In this document: positions 1 through 13,545 of the stretch, piece after piece
Position numbering within the stretch: the first letter of the stretch is position 1
Layout of the letters: each line of letters starts with the position of its first letter
DNA from: Silene latifolia
Lineage: Eukaryota > Streptophyta > Magnoliopsida > Caryophyllales > Caryophyllaceae
Length of the DNA stretch: 64,000 bases
Direction of reading: 5' to 3'
Assembly (NCBI RefSeq): GCF_048544455.1
Contig: NC_133536.1
Coordinates: 171,884,325-171,948,324 of the forward strand
Translations under genes and position numbers: made by a program
Notes under the pieces: model-generated
Told to the model about the DNA's origin: nothing
Seen by the model: only the letters and a program-made list of their open reading frames with translations
Database searches by the model: none

Positions 1-2945
1 AGACCAGGCGAATACGTCCTTGTATTCGTGGAGGAGGTCAATGAACTGTTGTCTTTCCGAGGGGTCCAGGATTGTCCCTATCCTAAGTTCTTGAGGTGTA
101 TTGTCGGTTCCTACGTTAATAGCCTCGGTTTCCTCAATGATGGGGGTTCTGGTTTCCCGCTTGTCAAGTTCTTTGGCTAAGTGAGGTGGGTAGTCACTCA
201 AGTCAAATTCCTCATAATCATTCAGAATTGCATTGCAGTTAAATTGAGACGAGTCATAAGCAAACTTAGCGTTCATTAAGTTGACACGAGCGAAAAGCTC
301 GGAAAGGACAGACATCTCGTGGTCAGTCTGAGGCGACAAGACAAAGGAAGTGGCCCCTAGAACAGGCTCCAGGTTGTCACCTTTCATGGGAGTGGGGGTG
401 ACCCTACTAGACTCAGCCTCTGAATCAACCACGACCTTGTGATAAAATAGTGGGAAGGGGACCTTGACTGGGACATCAGGAGTGTTAGGAGCTATGACAG
501 ACTCTGACTCCGACTCAGACTCAGACTCAGACTCAGATCCTTCTTCACCTCCCTCTTTGAACATAGGGCCTTCTCCAGTTGTTATCTTGAGAATGCGGCC
601 TTGGCGATCGGTCCATTTGATGGTTTTCCTCCAGCCCTGGGTAGCTTTCTCCGGGTCAGTATCGGAGATCAAGGCGGTTGGATCAAATTGGTTGTCTTTC
701 AGGGCGATGTTGATAATGTCCTCATAGTCGAGGTGTTTGACGTTATCTTCCCCAAATAGGAGTGTGACAGCTTGTCCGTCGAGGCATGGTGATGGTTTGG
801 ACTTAGTTGATGCAGCTTCGATGTTGTCGGGGATGACGTAGCAGTCCTGGAAGACTTCCACTCCCGGGTATCTAGCCCTGGCCACAGAGTCATAGATCGG
901 CTCTGGAAAGCCGTGGTAGAGTTCAGACTCTCCCTCGGGGACAAAGTATCCGTTGAGGGTCAGGTGGTATGGACGTAGGATGACTCCGTGTTTTTTGCGT
1001 TTTCGGACTAGGAGGTTCATCTCCTGGATGTCTTCATCGGTAGGTTCATATCCCAGCCCAAAGGGAATGTTGGGGACCTTAGCCTGTTTCAAGGGAGGCA
1101 ATGGGTCCTTTAGTGGATTGAGCGGCAAACCCGGGAAATAACCCTGACGCATCATGATACGGTTGATCGTGAGGTTGGTGAACGGGTCACTCTCGGAGGT
1201 TGTCGATTCATTAGTTATGGCGTTCACGGCTTGGAAACCCCACATTTCATTGTCGTCCTCCTCAATAGCTTGGAAGGCTACCCCTCTTCTCATAACTGCT
1301 TTGATTGGGGAAGCGGGGATCGTGATCATTTTCCCGTTGAAGGGGACCCTGATCTTTTGGTGGAGCGTTGAGGTGACCGCCTTGACGGCGTGAATCCAGG
1401 GACGTCCTAGGAGCATGTTGAAGGACGCGTCGATGTTGACCACTTGAAAACTGGTTTGTCTTTCCAAGGGTCCGGTTGCGATGGTCAAAGTGACTAGCCT
1501 GGCGACCTTGCGATGAGTGTCGTCGTAGGCGCGTACTCCTTGATTTGTTGGGATTAAATCCGATTCCTTAATACCCAGCCTGTGGGCAGTTTTGAGAGGA
1601 ATGACATTCACGGTGGAACCGTCATCCACGAGGACCATTGGTATATTTTTCTGGAGGCATTGTACGGTGATATACAGGGCCAGGTTATGATTGGCTCCGA
1701 ACGGAGGGATATCCTCGTCGGAGAAGACGACCGGGTTGCTCAGATCAGGGGCGTCTCTCGTCATGTGTGCCACTATTTCTTCTGGGGAAGAGGTGGAGGG
1801 CTCGGTTAACTTTCCCAAGGCCTGCAGTAAGGCCTGTCGATGCTCAAAAGACGTTGCGATCAGTTGCCAAATTGAGATTTCGGCTTTTGCTTCCTGGAGC
1901 TGTTTCAGGATTGAGTTCTCGGGAGCCTTTGGTTGAGTGTCCATTTCTGGGACGACTTGGTCATTCGTTGTTGGAACGACCGTTGGGTTGCTCGGATTCT
2001 GATAGGTACGTCCGGACCGGGTGAGATGTCCGATTTCCTTCGTCCGCTTTTCCTTCCCTGGGAGGACATAGACATCCTCAACATCATCCCGCCATATGCC
2101 GTTAATTTCAGGGTCTCGAGGATACCTTGGAGGGGTATTCCTCGGTGGGTAGTTCTTGTGGGGAATATTTTTGTGAGGGAAATTTTTATGGGGGTAGTTA
2201 TTTTAAGGGTAGTTATTTTGAGGGTAGTTATTTTCGTGAGGTCTATGCCAGAATGGTCGCGGGAGCAATCCATCCTGGGGCGGGTAGTTTTGAATGCTTG
2301 GGGAATTCTCCCTTGGGCGCGGTGTTGGTGGATTGAAGATGAGTCGACGGTAGGCGTTGTCGAGTCGGGTGATTCTTTCAGAGAGGCTGGCTATGGCCTC
2401 TTCAACTTGCTGAAACATAGTGAGTATGGTGGCAGCACTGAACATGAACACTCCGTCTGAAGGATCCTTTTCCAGAACATTCACCTCGTCGTCAATCGGC
2501 AAGATGAGATGAGAGCAGTCTAGGGTCGGCTCATCGTCAGAGATGGCGTGAATTCCCAGGGGATTCGTCTTGTTGTTCGGTTTAGTTGGTGGGGGTATAG
2601 GCAAATCTCCCTTCTCAATCATGTCTTGAATGAGGTGCTTGAGTTTGAAGCAATTTTCGGTATCATGCCCTTTCCCTCGATGATACTGGCAGTAGGCGTT
2701 GGGGTTCTAAAATCGGGACTTCTTGGCGTTGGTCGGATCCGGGGTGGGCCCGATCGGTTGTAACTTCCCTTGATCCATGAGCCTTTTCAAGGCACTTGCA
2801 TAAGTCGACCCTATGTTGGTGAACGCTCTCTGGGGGCGTTCAGTTTTCTTGGCATATGGTTCGACGAGGTTAACCTCATCAATCTTGTTTGTCTGACCGT
2901 AAGGGCAAGACCCGGTTGAGGTGGATCCTTGATAACCCTTGCCTG
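1..2945 (-). pseudogene. gag C-terminus, zinc knuckle, retropepsin and RT leader of element J (partial)
   Basis: One minus-strand frame (codon first base divisible by 3) encodes, in order: a gag tail; a zinc-knuckle-like motif YCQYHRGKGHDTENCFKLKH near 2695-2640; a P/N-rich stretch; a region around ISIWQLIATSFEHRQ; the retropepsin motif VLVDDGSTVNVIP at about 1638-1600 with partner MLLGRPWIH near 1410; a serine-glutamate run near 500-540; and EYKDVFAWS at the edge, the usual sequence just before gypsy RT. Two stops interrupt it, TAG at 2709-2707 and TAA at 2205-2203. Each is one transition from a coding codon. From 2202 to 1 I saw no stop. The catalytic motif is DDGS where many plant elements have D[ST]G. 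The remainder of pol is outside the window. Confidence 0.85.
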
Positions 2946-3440
2946 TAATCTTTGCTAAGTACTATATATTTCCCCAATCCTGATATGCGCGGCTTTTTGC
3001 AAAAAGATGAGGGTCAGTAAGATGTCGGAAAAGCTAAATATACGAGATCACGTAGATTGCTCGCAGCTAAAAGTAAAAGACGAAAGCTTGCTTTCTAAAG
3101 CCTTTTTTTTGTAAAGATCCCGATCTTCCTAGTAATATGCGGGACAAACATCGTTTTAAGTTGTCCAAGTTGCCAAGAATGAGTTCCTTTGCACGAGTAA
3201 GAAACCGATGTAGGCCTTAGTCAGCCCCTGTCTTCGGCTCTGAGAGAACTTGACCTACAGCTAACCTAGAGAGCTTTACTTTAAGATAGCTCGGGCAGGC
3301 ACTCTTCTTCGGAAATAGAAGTTGCTTGCCTTACCATACCAATCACCTTAGCGCTGGAAGTTCTTGCAATGAGCAGCTAGGCAAAAAAAAAAATAAGATA
3401 GCAAATTTAGATTCATTAGATAAGAGATTGTGGATCTGTT
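2946..3440. other. Mitochondrial DNA insertion (NUMT) inside gag of element J
   Basis: The gag reading of J breaks off near 3440 and resumes near 2945. Between them lies sequence unlike the element, containing an rps14-like stretch on the plus strand followed by text resembling plant mitochondrial intergenic DNA (around 3240-3390). The borders are approximate and I could not define a target duplication. Either mitochondrial DNA was captured at a break in this copy, or the whole family carries it. Confidence 0.7.
3022..3211 (+). pseudogene. rps14: Mitochondrial ribosomal protein S14 gene fragment (rps14 pseudogene)
   Basis: Reading from the ATG at 3022 gives MSEKLNIRDH. After small frame changes the text continues as LLAAK, KDPDLPSNMRDKHRFKLSK and SSFARVRNRC, which match the N-terminal two thirds of plant mitochondrial S14 in order and spacing. 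The gene for this small-subunit protein of the mitochondrial ribosome normally lies in the mitochondrial genome. Here it is broken by small insertions and deletions (near 3051, 3080 and 3105) and stops after the RNRC segment, so it cannot be functional. Its orientation is opposite to the retrotransposon. Confidence 0.82.
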
Positions 3441-3509
3441 TTTAGTGAGGACAACCGGATTGGGACGATCAGGTCGGTTGAACACAACATTAGGGGCGTC
3501 CCCTTCATT

Positions 3510-4127
3510 CTATGCTGACCCCGGCCGGGGCTGGCTTTTTGGGAAGCCCGTTCCCACCGCGCTCACGGCACGGCTGGCCTGCCAGCGGTAGTGGGAATTC
3601 TCCCCCTTTCGGAGGTCTTCCTCAATACGTGTCCCCAGAATCTGCAGATCTTGAAAAGTTTTGATATTCTGATACCTCAGTAGGTTGGCATAAACCGGGC
3701 GGAGGTTGTTGACAAATTTTTCCACCAGAGTTGATTCACTCGGCTTACTGACCAACTGAGTACTCACCCTCCTCCAACGGGTTAGGAACTCGGTGAATCC
3801 TTCCTTGTCGTTTTGGGTTAGCACCTCGAGAGTACGGGTGTTGGCCTGGATCTCGACATTGTCGGCATACTGTTTGGCAAACTCAACTGCGATCTCATCC
3901 CAAGTGGTAAGGTTTTTCGGGTCCAAGGAGTAGTACCATTGGCGAGGATTCGGCTCCAAAGAGGATGGGAAGATCCTGGTAAAAAGCTCCTGTTTGACCC
4001 CTTTAATGGCCATGTAGTCTTTGAAAGCACGGATGTGGTTGAGTGGGTCCTCCACTCCCTTGAACTTAGGCACATCAGTCAGGGTGAAGTTGTCAGGTAA
4101 CTGGTCCCCAACAGGTTCAACCTTCGG
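3510..4127 (-). pseudogene. Retrotransposon gag capsid domain of element J
   Basis: The frame opens after a TAA at 4130-4128 and ends at a TAG at 3512-3510. It contains the plant Retrotrans_gag pattern: VPKFKGVEDPLNHIRAFKDY, then NPRQWYYSLDP, TWDEIAVEFAKQYA and EFLTRWRRVSTQL. The protein would form the capsid of the virus-like particle. The frame differs from both the N-terminal gag piece and the downstream protease frame, so at least two frame changes have occurred. After the terminal TAG, gag-like text continues (NEGDAPNVVFNRPDRP) up to the mitochondrial insertion. Confidence 0.85.
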
Positions 4128-4222
4128 TTATTTTCAAGGTGGATAGTGCTACCCCGGACTAGGAGCTGTTCTTCCAAGAGTTTCAGCCTCTTCTCAGTTT
4201 CAGTCAGAGGTGAGGTATTATG

Positions 4223-4381
4223 TTACCCAATTTCCTTGTTCTCGAGGGTGTCGATACGGGTCTCGACGTGATCCAGGGTAACCTTAAGAGCGGTAAGCAG
4301 GCTGGCTAGCTGATCAGTTGTGACATCTCTGTTGTTATCATTGTTGTTGTGGTTGACAGACGAAGTTGAAGACGGGGCCAT
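4223..4381 (-). pseudogene. N-terminal gag segment of element J
   Basis: The first ATG of the gag region is at 4381-4379. It reads MAPSSTSSVNHNNNDNN and then a segment with TDQLASLLTALK and DHVETRIDTLENKE, and stops at TAA 4225-4223 after 52 residues. The Ser/Asn-rich start and following helix are usual for Tat-type gag N-termini. The gap to the capsid frame (4127) still reads like gag in another frame, so this is one original ORF broken by a stop and a frameshift. Confidence 0.65.
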
Positions 4382-5878
4382 GGCTCTGAGGCATAAAAAC
4401 GGCTCACATTACAACTCAATCCGACACGGTTCCAAGACTGAACGCAGACCAGAGGACGAGAGAAATCGACTCAACAAGATGGGGTGACCGTGTGTGGTCC
4501 CTCGGTGCTGACTCGATTTATGACGTGACGGTGTTTGACCGAACCTTTGACATGAGTCCAATCATGACGGCGTGACGCCATTGAACGGGTCTCGTGGTGA
4601 GACGACTCATAAGTAAAGACCCATAAGTACGTTTGCTTTGACTCGATAGACACGAGGCGGAATTGGAATGGTGGACTAAACTTTCCGAAAATAGAAATTT
4701 TCAAGAAGATTCATTTGTCGCTTTATTTGACGGCTTCCGAAGATAGAAATGTCCACAAGTCGATCAGTTGAAAAGGGTTGTCTTAAGTATATTTGCAAAA
4801 GACGGTTTGAGTTTGAGTCGGCTCGGAAAACAGTGTGTTGCTTCCCAAGACGGTTTTGAAATTCAAAATTGTATGTTTTGAAAATCGAGTTTGAAATGTT
4901 TGAAAAGGTCTCAGGGACGGTGCATGGTCCTCGGGATCCGAAAGTGTCTCGAGGAAAGGGTGTGTGCTTTTCTCGGGTTTTGAAAGAAATCCATTGTCGG
5001 CGCGAAACGGGTTAAAATCCGTGTCTAGACGCGGCGATTATAACGGCGTAAAAAGGTGATTTGAAATGGTTATACAAAACCGGGTTCGAAAATCGTCATT
5101 ACGACGGCTTAGAAAGGCGTGTTGAAATGGTTATACAAAACCGGGTTTGAAAATCGTCATTACGACGGCCTAGAAAGGCGTGTTGAAATGGTTATACAAA
5201 ACCGGGTTTGAAAATCGTCATTACGACGGCCTAGAAAGGCATGTTGAAATGGTTATACAAAACTGGGTTTAAAAATCGTCATTATGACATCCTAGAGAGG
5301 CGTGTTGAAATGGTTATACAAAGCCGGGTTTGAAAATCGTCATTACGACGGCCTAGAAAGGCGTGCATCGGTCGGCGAAAGACCGAGGTTTGAAATGGCC
5401 ATTATAACGGCGCGAAAAGGGTGTTTTTGAAAGTTTGAAAAATGACACGGAAGGACTTATGATCAGATAGCACATAAGCACTCACAGTTCATTATATTAT
5501 GCATCATGCTGACACGGGTTTTGGCTTAGAAGGGTGGGTTACACACCAAGCAATCAAACCCCGATTTGCGAGAGGGATACCAATCCAAGCAAAATGTGTA
5601 AGGAGGGTGCCCTAGCCTCGTGCTCGAAAGTGATGAAAGCTCTTTGACGAAACAGAAATGTGTAACGTCAATGGTATGCTTGACTAAATCGGGATTCGAA
5701 ACGCGGGGATGAGAAAACTCACGTCGACAAGACGAGCCAATTGGTCGAAAAGGGTTAGGTTGTGGGCCCGGACAAGGAAACCCGACCGTGACCGTAATAT
5801 CAATTAATGCATTCCAACCAAGACCTCGTTCGAGTCTCACCATCTAGGGATCACAAAGACGTAAGTGTCCTAGTTTTT
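4382..5878 (-). other. Untranslated leader of element J between PBS and gag
   Basis: About 1.5 kb without a credible coding frame lies between the primer-binding site and the gag ATG. Long leaders are common in Tat/Ogre-type elements. It is rich in CG-containing words such as ACGACGGC and holds the 61-bp array described separately. A short open stretch at 5526-5843 has no recognisable protein and looks incidental. Confidence 0.6.
5030..5405 (-). repeat. Tandem array, 61-bp unit, in the leader of element J
   Basis: The words ACGACGGC, GAAATGGTTATACAAA and CCGGGTTTGAAAATCG recur at a fixed 61-bp step; the ACGACGGC position falls at 5101, 5162, 5223, 5284 and 5345, with a diverged unit before. 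The units are nearly identical, so the array expanded recently relative to the rest of the element. Confidence 0.9.
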
Positions 5879-5894
5879 CCCAGCAGAGTCGCCA
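5879..5894 (-). other. Primer-binding site of element J
   Basis: On the minus strand TGGCGACTCTGCTGGG begins three bases after the LTR end. This is where the tRNA primer for minus-strand synthesis would pair. The TGGCGACTC start is the form I associate with plant Ogre/Tat elements; the exact tRNA needs an alignment. Confidence 0.8.
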
Positions 5895-5897
5895 ATC

Positions 5898-8364
5898 TGT
5901 AGACATGGGCCCACCTGCGTATGCCCAGCCGATCTGTGGACAATGACAGCGGTCTTTTTTGAAAGCCACGCTCGGCGGCGTAAAGGTGCTTTCGACCGGA
6001 TCGTTTTAGATCGGTCGGTTTCGTCTCGGTAAGGGTCTTGAAACGATTAGAGATGTTCGGAGTTGCCACCAAGCATTTGTAGGATGCCTGGAACCCGTTC
6101 GAATTCCACTTTATACCTCGGTCAAATCGAAGCATAAAGCAGCGTTTGACATAGGTACTAAAGATAAGGAAATCGTCCCTCTTTAGCATCCTATCTCTAG
6201 AATGACTCTCGTACGTCCTGGATAAGGTCATCCACTATCCAAAGTTTCTGAGTAAGAGGTGAAGGTACGTATTGGGAAGCCCTTTAATCAGACACCCAAT
6301 CCCGCCCGCGTTTAGCGGCCTCTACTGATCGATCTTGGTTGGTTGAATGCAAAAGTTGATAAAACGGTTTAAATGCATGAATGCGCATCCAATGATTTAA
6401 ACCTAACATGTGAGAGCTTTCTAAGTCGGTTGATTTAATCAAAGTATCAAGTATAAGATGTCGAGTTGGATTAATGGTTGATTTGCATGCAAGACGAAAA
6501 TTAAACGTCCATTTACCGTATTAGGTTTAGGGTGCATAACATGATCCATTTGTCTTAATAAGGCATTTTGCAAATATGGTTTTGAATGATCGAATAGTCA
6601 TCTGATCCGTCCTATATCCGGGTTAGCCGGAGTCGGGATCGTCCTAAACTAATGCTGGAAGGGAACAGGCCCTGTACCAGACGGCTATATGAGGCGCGAG
6701 CCAGCCGGCGGTGTAAGGGGCCTCCCTCTGGTTTTGAAAATGAGAAATGGGGAGCCTGTTTAGGCGCGGGTTAGCCCACGGTTTATGTATCGTGTTCTGA
6801 CCTTTTAGAAAACGTTATAAAACGTGTTGAAAATGGGTATTTGAACCCGGTTTGATTTTGAAAGGGTCGTTTAGACCGCATTTGTTGATTTGAAGAACTA
6901 GACTTGAATAATCATCATTATTTGATAATATTCGGTGTCGGGTTCGATTTGATAAACTTGACATGAATAGTTTTGAAAAATGATTATAGACTAATTGTTT
7001 TAAATCCATTTTGAATGTAATTACTCGGTACTCGTCATTGTACCCGGGTTAAAATCTGGCATGGTATGTAGAACCAAGGATGATTTTGTATTGGTGACTA
7101 ATATGTTTGTTTGAAAATGTGAATAAATGAAATAAAAGGCTTTAAAATACCTTCTAAATGTCATTAACCAAATATTATCACCGAAACACGGATTTAACCG
7201 TCATGGTATGAGGAACCAAGGGTGAAAAATGCTTTATGGTTAAAACATGTGAAATGAAACAAAAAGGCTTCGAAAATACTTGAAATGGTAAAAACCAATT
7301 ACAAATATGAAAAATGGGTTAAGGGAAATGACGAGAACAAACACGGTTGATTTCTGGTCTGAATACCCCATTTAGGCGGGAGCCAGTTGGCGACCTAAGG
7401 GGCTTCTGCCTCAGACCAAAAATCAGTTTTGGCTCGTTTATTCCATGTTTTGGTTCGTGTTATGCATGTTTTAGCATGTTAGAGTCATGAAACAAATGAA
7501 AACATAATAAAAGAGGATTTTTACACCCTCATACTTACATGTTTGGTTATGGCGAGTGACCGACGTAAGTGTAACAACTCGTTTGATTGGAAAAAACTCG
7601 GTTTAAAACCGTTTTGGTAAGTAAAAGAGTGTTTTAAAAGTTTAGTGATGGTGTAGTGGTCGAAGTTGTCGGTCAAGTGATTTAATGCACGATGACGGTA
7701 CCAAACAATGTGTAAGGCTCGTGTTTACGATCGGTAGGTCGTAAATACGCGTCGGATTGTGACTTAAGAAGTCGAGTCGAGAATTTTAAGGGAGAAAAGA
7801 GGGGGCGGACACTCACGTAAGTCTCAAATGGGTGGCATTTGAGGGGTATTTATAGGAGAATGAGTGGTTGTGTGAGTTTTGAGCGACGTGGCCACTTGGG
7901 CTGCTCAAAGAGGCGCGAGCCACGTCGCGGGTCTTCGAGCTGTGTTGTCGCTTTCACAACAAACGCAATCATGATTTGTTCTATCCTAGGATTTGTAGTC
8001 ATATGTTTGGTACTTGACTAAACATAAATCCGAGAAATCTTAGCATAGAAGGTTTGAAATGTTTGGTTTTTGTGTTTGACTCAGTTTGACTCGTTGTAGG
8101 AGTAGGGATTTGAATTTTTGAGTCGGTTTTTGGTCCGGTGTCGGTTTTGACTCTAGTTAGTGTCATTGCGACCCCGTCGTCGTGCATTAAACACTCCAGG
8201 TATTTTTGAAATGTTTTGAGATGTTTTATTTTCGAAATCGTTTTAAGTTTTCCGACGTAAAGTTGTACACGAACTGTCGATCAAACGCCGCGATTCCAAA
8301 ACATGTTGTAGTCCGATAATCATCGGGTGTTTGTTGGAGTCTCAGCAGATACCGGGTATCTACA
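5898..8364 (-). repeat. 5' LTR of element J (2467 bp)
   Basis: The boundary sequences are TGTAGA...TCTACA, with the PBS directly beyond the 5898 end. On the minus strand the LTR starts TGTAGATACCCGGTATCTGC. It contains several GC-rich modules of the form AGGCGSGAGCCAGYYGGCG in otherwise AT-rich sequence, near 6690, 6752, 7373 and 7910. I see no coding frame worth calling. Its partner LTR is outside the window, so insertion age cannot be estimated here. Confidence 0.85.
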
Positions 8365-9400
8365 ATAACTTATTCAGCGCGTTATCAATATCAGCTGTCG
8401 CTATAAATTTCAACTGAAATGAAGATGAACCATCTTCAATTGACGGGACTACCACATCCGCATCCACCTTGTTCGCTACTTTTGAATAAGACACTTCCCC
8501 TTCACCAGTAACAGGCCCATGTTCTTGAGCCAGCTCCATATCCATACCCTACACAAACTCATCCTCACCTCTTTGTACGCAGCCCTCTGTCCCTTCACCA
8601 CCACTATCACCAATATCTGTCAAACCTTGCAGCGCGTTCTCAATATCAGCAGTCGAAATAAATTTTAGTTGAACTGAAGATGAACCATCTTCAGTTGACT
8701 GAACTACCACATCCGCATCCACCTTATTCATTTCTTCTGAATTACCCTTCTCAACAACATGTTCAGCTTTCTCAGGGGCACCACTAGTAACAGGCACTTC
8801 CCCTCCCAAACTTTCCTGCTCCTCGTTCAATGAGGGCTTTGTGTAAGCTTCTTGAACTTCATCCGGGCTATAAATTCTCTCTAGAATCTGTCGATCCGTT
8901 AATTTAGTCAAGTCGTCAGTTAAATCTAGCCCGCATTCCTCTTCCTCTCGTCGACAGGCTTCGTTAAGTTCAGCGGTGTTGTAGAAATCACCGGTCTCCA
9001 TTACCTCTGACATCGCCGCATCACCTGCTTTATCACCTAAATCAGAATCTTCTCGCAGTTATACGGGCTCTACGGAGGCGTAAACTCGAACTTAGGAACC
9101 TTGGTCTTTTTTTTCTTGCTTGCCTTTGTTTTTTTCTTGGCCACCTTCCCAACATCTGACAATGAGGGAGCGTTATCATTAGATTTCTTCATTTGGGAAG
9201 CTAAATTTCCAACTTCTTCAACAGATTCCTTCACCTTTGCACCTTCAAAAAAAGCTTGCGTCGCTTGTGACGGAACAAGACCAGTTGAAGAAGTAGCACC
9301 TTTTGTTAAATTCTTAAGCATTGGAGCTGCATCCACATACCAGAATAGAAGGCCACGAGCGTTCCTTTGAATCTTCAAGTACGGCTCGTGTACACCCTAC
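8365..9400 (-). pseudogene. Second exon region of the E2 transposon gene, truncated by element J
   Basis: A plausible acceptor (ATCGTAG) precedes GVHEPYLKIQRNARGLLFWY near 9400. The text runs to a lysine-rich KKKTKASKKKKTKVPKFEF (ending near 9070), then after a frame change into an acidic stretch from 9013 (MSEVMETGDF) with one in-frame TAG at 8548-8546. Two copies of a peptide follow: KVDADVVVQSTEDGSSS with QLKFISTADIENAL, and KVDADVVVPSIEDGSSS with QLKFIATADIDNAL. The second ends exactly where the LTR of J begins. By position this matches the charged linker before the Ulp1 domain of the E3 gene; no Ulp1 domain remains here. Not expressible as it stands. Confidence 0.6.
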
Positions 9401-9451
9401 GATTGGTAACAAAAAAAGATTTAAGAGTCCGGATACACAAAATATACCAAT

Positions 9452-9453
<2 letters not shown>

Positions 9454-9538
<85 letters not shown>
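9454..9538. repeat. (TA)n array at the left border of element E1
   Basis: An uninterrupted run of TA dinucleotides of about 85 bp directly precedes the E1 terminus (GGATCCTATGAG). A matching array lies at the other end. It appears to be a target microsatellite split by the insertion. Confidence 0.95.
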
Positions 9539-11772
<2,234 letters not shown>

Positions 11773-11819
11773 AAAAAAAAGTACATAATAAATGCACAAT
11801 ATCAGTCAACCTATAACAG

Positions 11820-12640
11820 TCTACACATTTACATTTACACTTATTCTATCCTCACATTTACACTTCCAGTATCTTCACATTTGCACATCCAATTAGTCAG
11901 ATTTACACTTTATTTGTTCACATTTACACTTCTCCTATCCTCACATTTACACTTCCAGTATCTTCACATTTACACTTCCAATTTAGTCATATTTACCCTT
12001 TATTTGATCACATTTACACTTCCAGTATCTTCACATTTACACTTCCAATTTAGTCAGATTTACCCTTTATTTGTTCACATTTACAATTCTCCTACCCTCA
12101 CATTTACACTTCCAGTATCTTCACATTTACACTTCCAATTTAGTCAGATTTACCCTTTATTTGTTCACATTTACAATTCTCCAACCCTCACAGTTACACT
12201 TCCATTATCTTCACATTTACACTTCCAATTTAGTCAGATTTACAGTTTAAGTGTTCACATTTACACTTACTCTATCCTCACATTTACACTTCCAGTGTCT
12301 TCACATTTACACTTCCAATTTAGTCAGATTTACACTTTAAGTGTTCACATTTACACTTACTCTATCCTCACATTTACACTTTTAGTATCTTCACATTTAC
12401 ACTTCCAATTTAGTCAGATTTACACTTTATTTGTTCACATTTACACTTCTCTTATATTCACATTTACACTTTCAATTTGTTCACATTTACACTTTTTTTT
12501 GGTTCACATTTACACTTGGGCTGTGCTCACATTCACAGTCCCAATTACATCACATTTACAATCCCCAAAAACAGGCTCGATTGAAACCCTAACAAATACA
12601 TTCACACTACCCATCACTTCAGATTTACACTATCAATTTA
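11820..12640. repeat. Short-period array built on TTCACATTTACACTT, in E2
   Basis: The phrase TCACATTTACACTTCC recurs every 25-35 bp, with larger units of about 60 and 120 bp (for example blocks at 12055-12175 and 12175-12290). It lies upstream of the coding exon, apparently in the leader intron. The 254-codon frame through it only translates the repeat and is not a protein gene. Corresponding but different short-motif arrays fill the non-coding parts of the other elements. Confidence 0.9.

Positions 12641-13545
<905 letters not shown>

Larger units (their letters stand above)
1..8364 (-). mobile_element. Element J: Ty3/gypsy LTR retrotransposon, Tat/Ogre-like, left-truncated by window
   Basis: On the minus strand the order is LTR, primer-binding site, long leader with tandem repeats, gag, zinc knuckle, aspartic protease, then the first residues before reverse transcriptase. 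The rest of pol and the 3' LTR lie beyond position 1. The LTR begins TGTAGATACCCGG and ends TCTACA, and the PBS reads TGGCGACTCTGCTGGG, a form I associate with plant Tat/Ogre elements. The copy is dead: gag has stops and frame changes and is split by mitochondrial DNA. It inserted into the gene of element E2 at 8364/8365. Bases ATAAC (8365-8369) are the likely target duplication, but the other copy is outside the window. Confidence 0.88.

Noticed and set aside
464..727. Plus-strand frame with Ser-Asp repeats
   Set aside because: It is the opposite strand of the Ser-Glu run in the J polyprotein, which is the supported reading.
5030..5405. Regularly spaced repeats, possible CRISPR array
   Set aside because: Units are contiguous 61-bp tandem copies without unique spacers, inside a plant retrotransposon leader.
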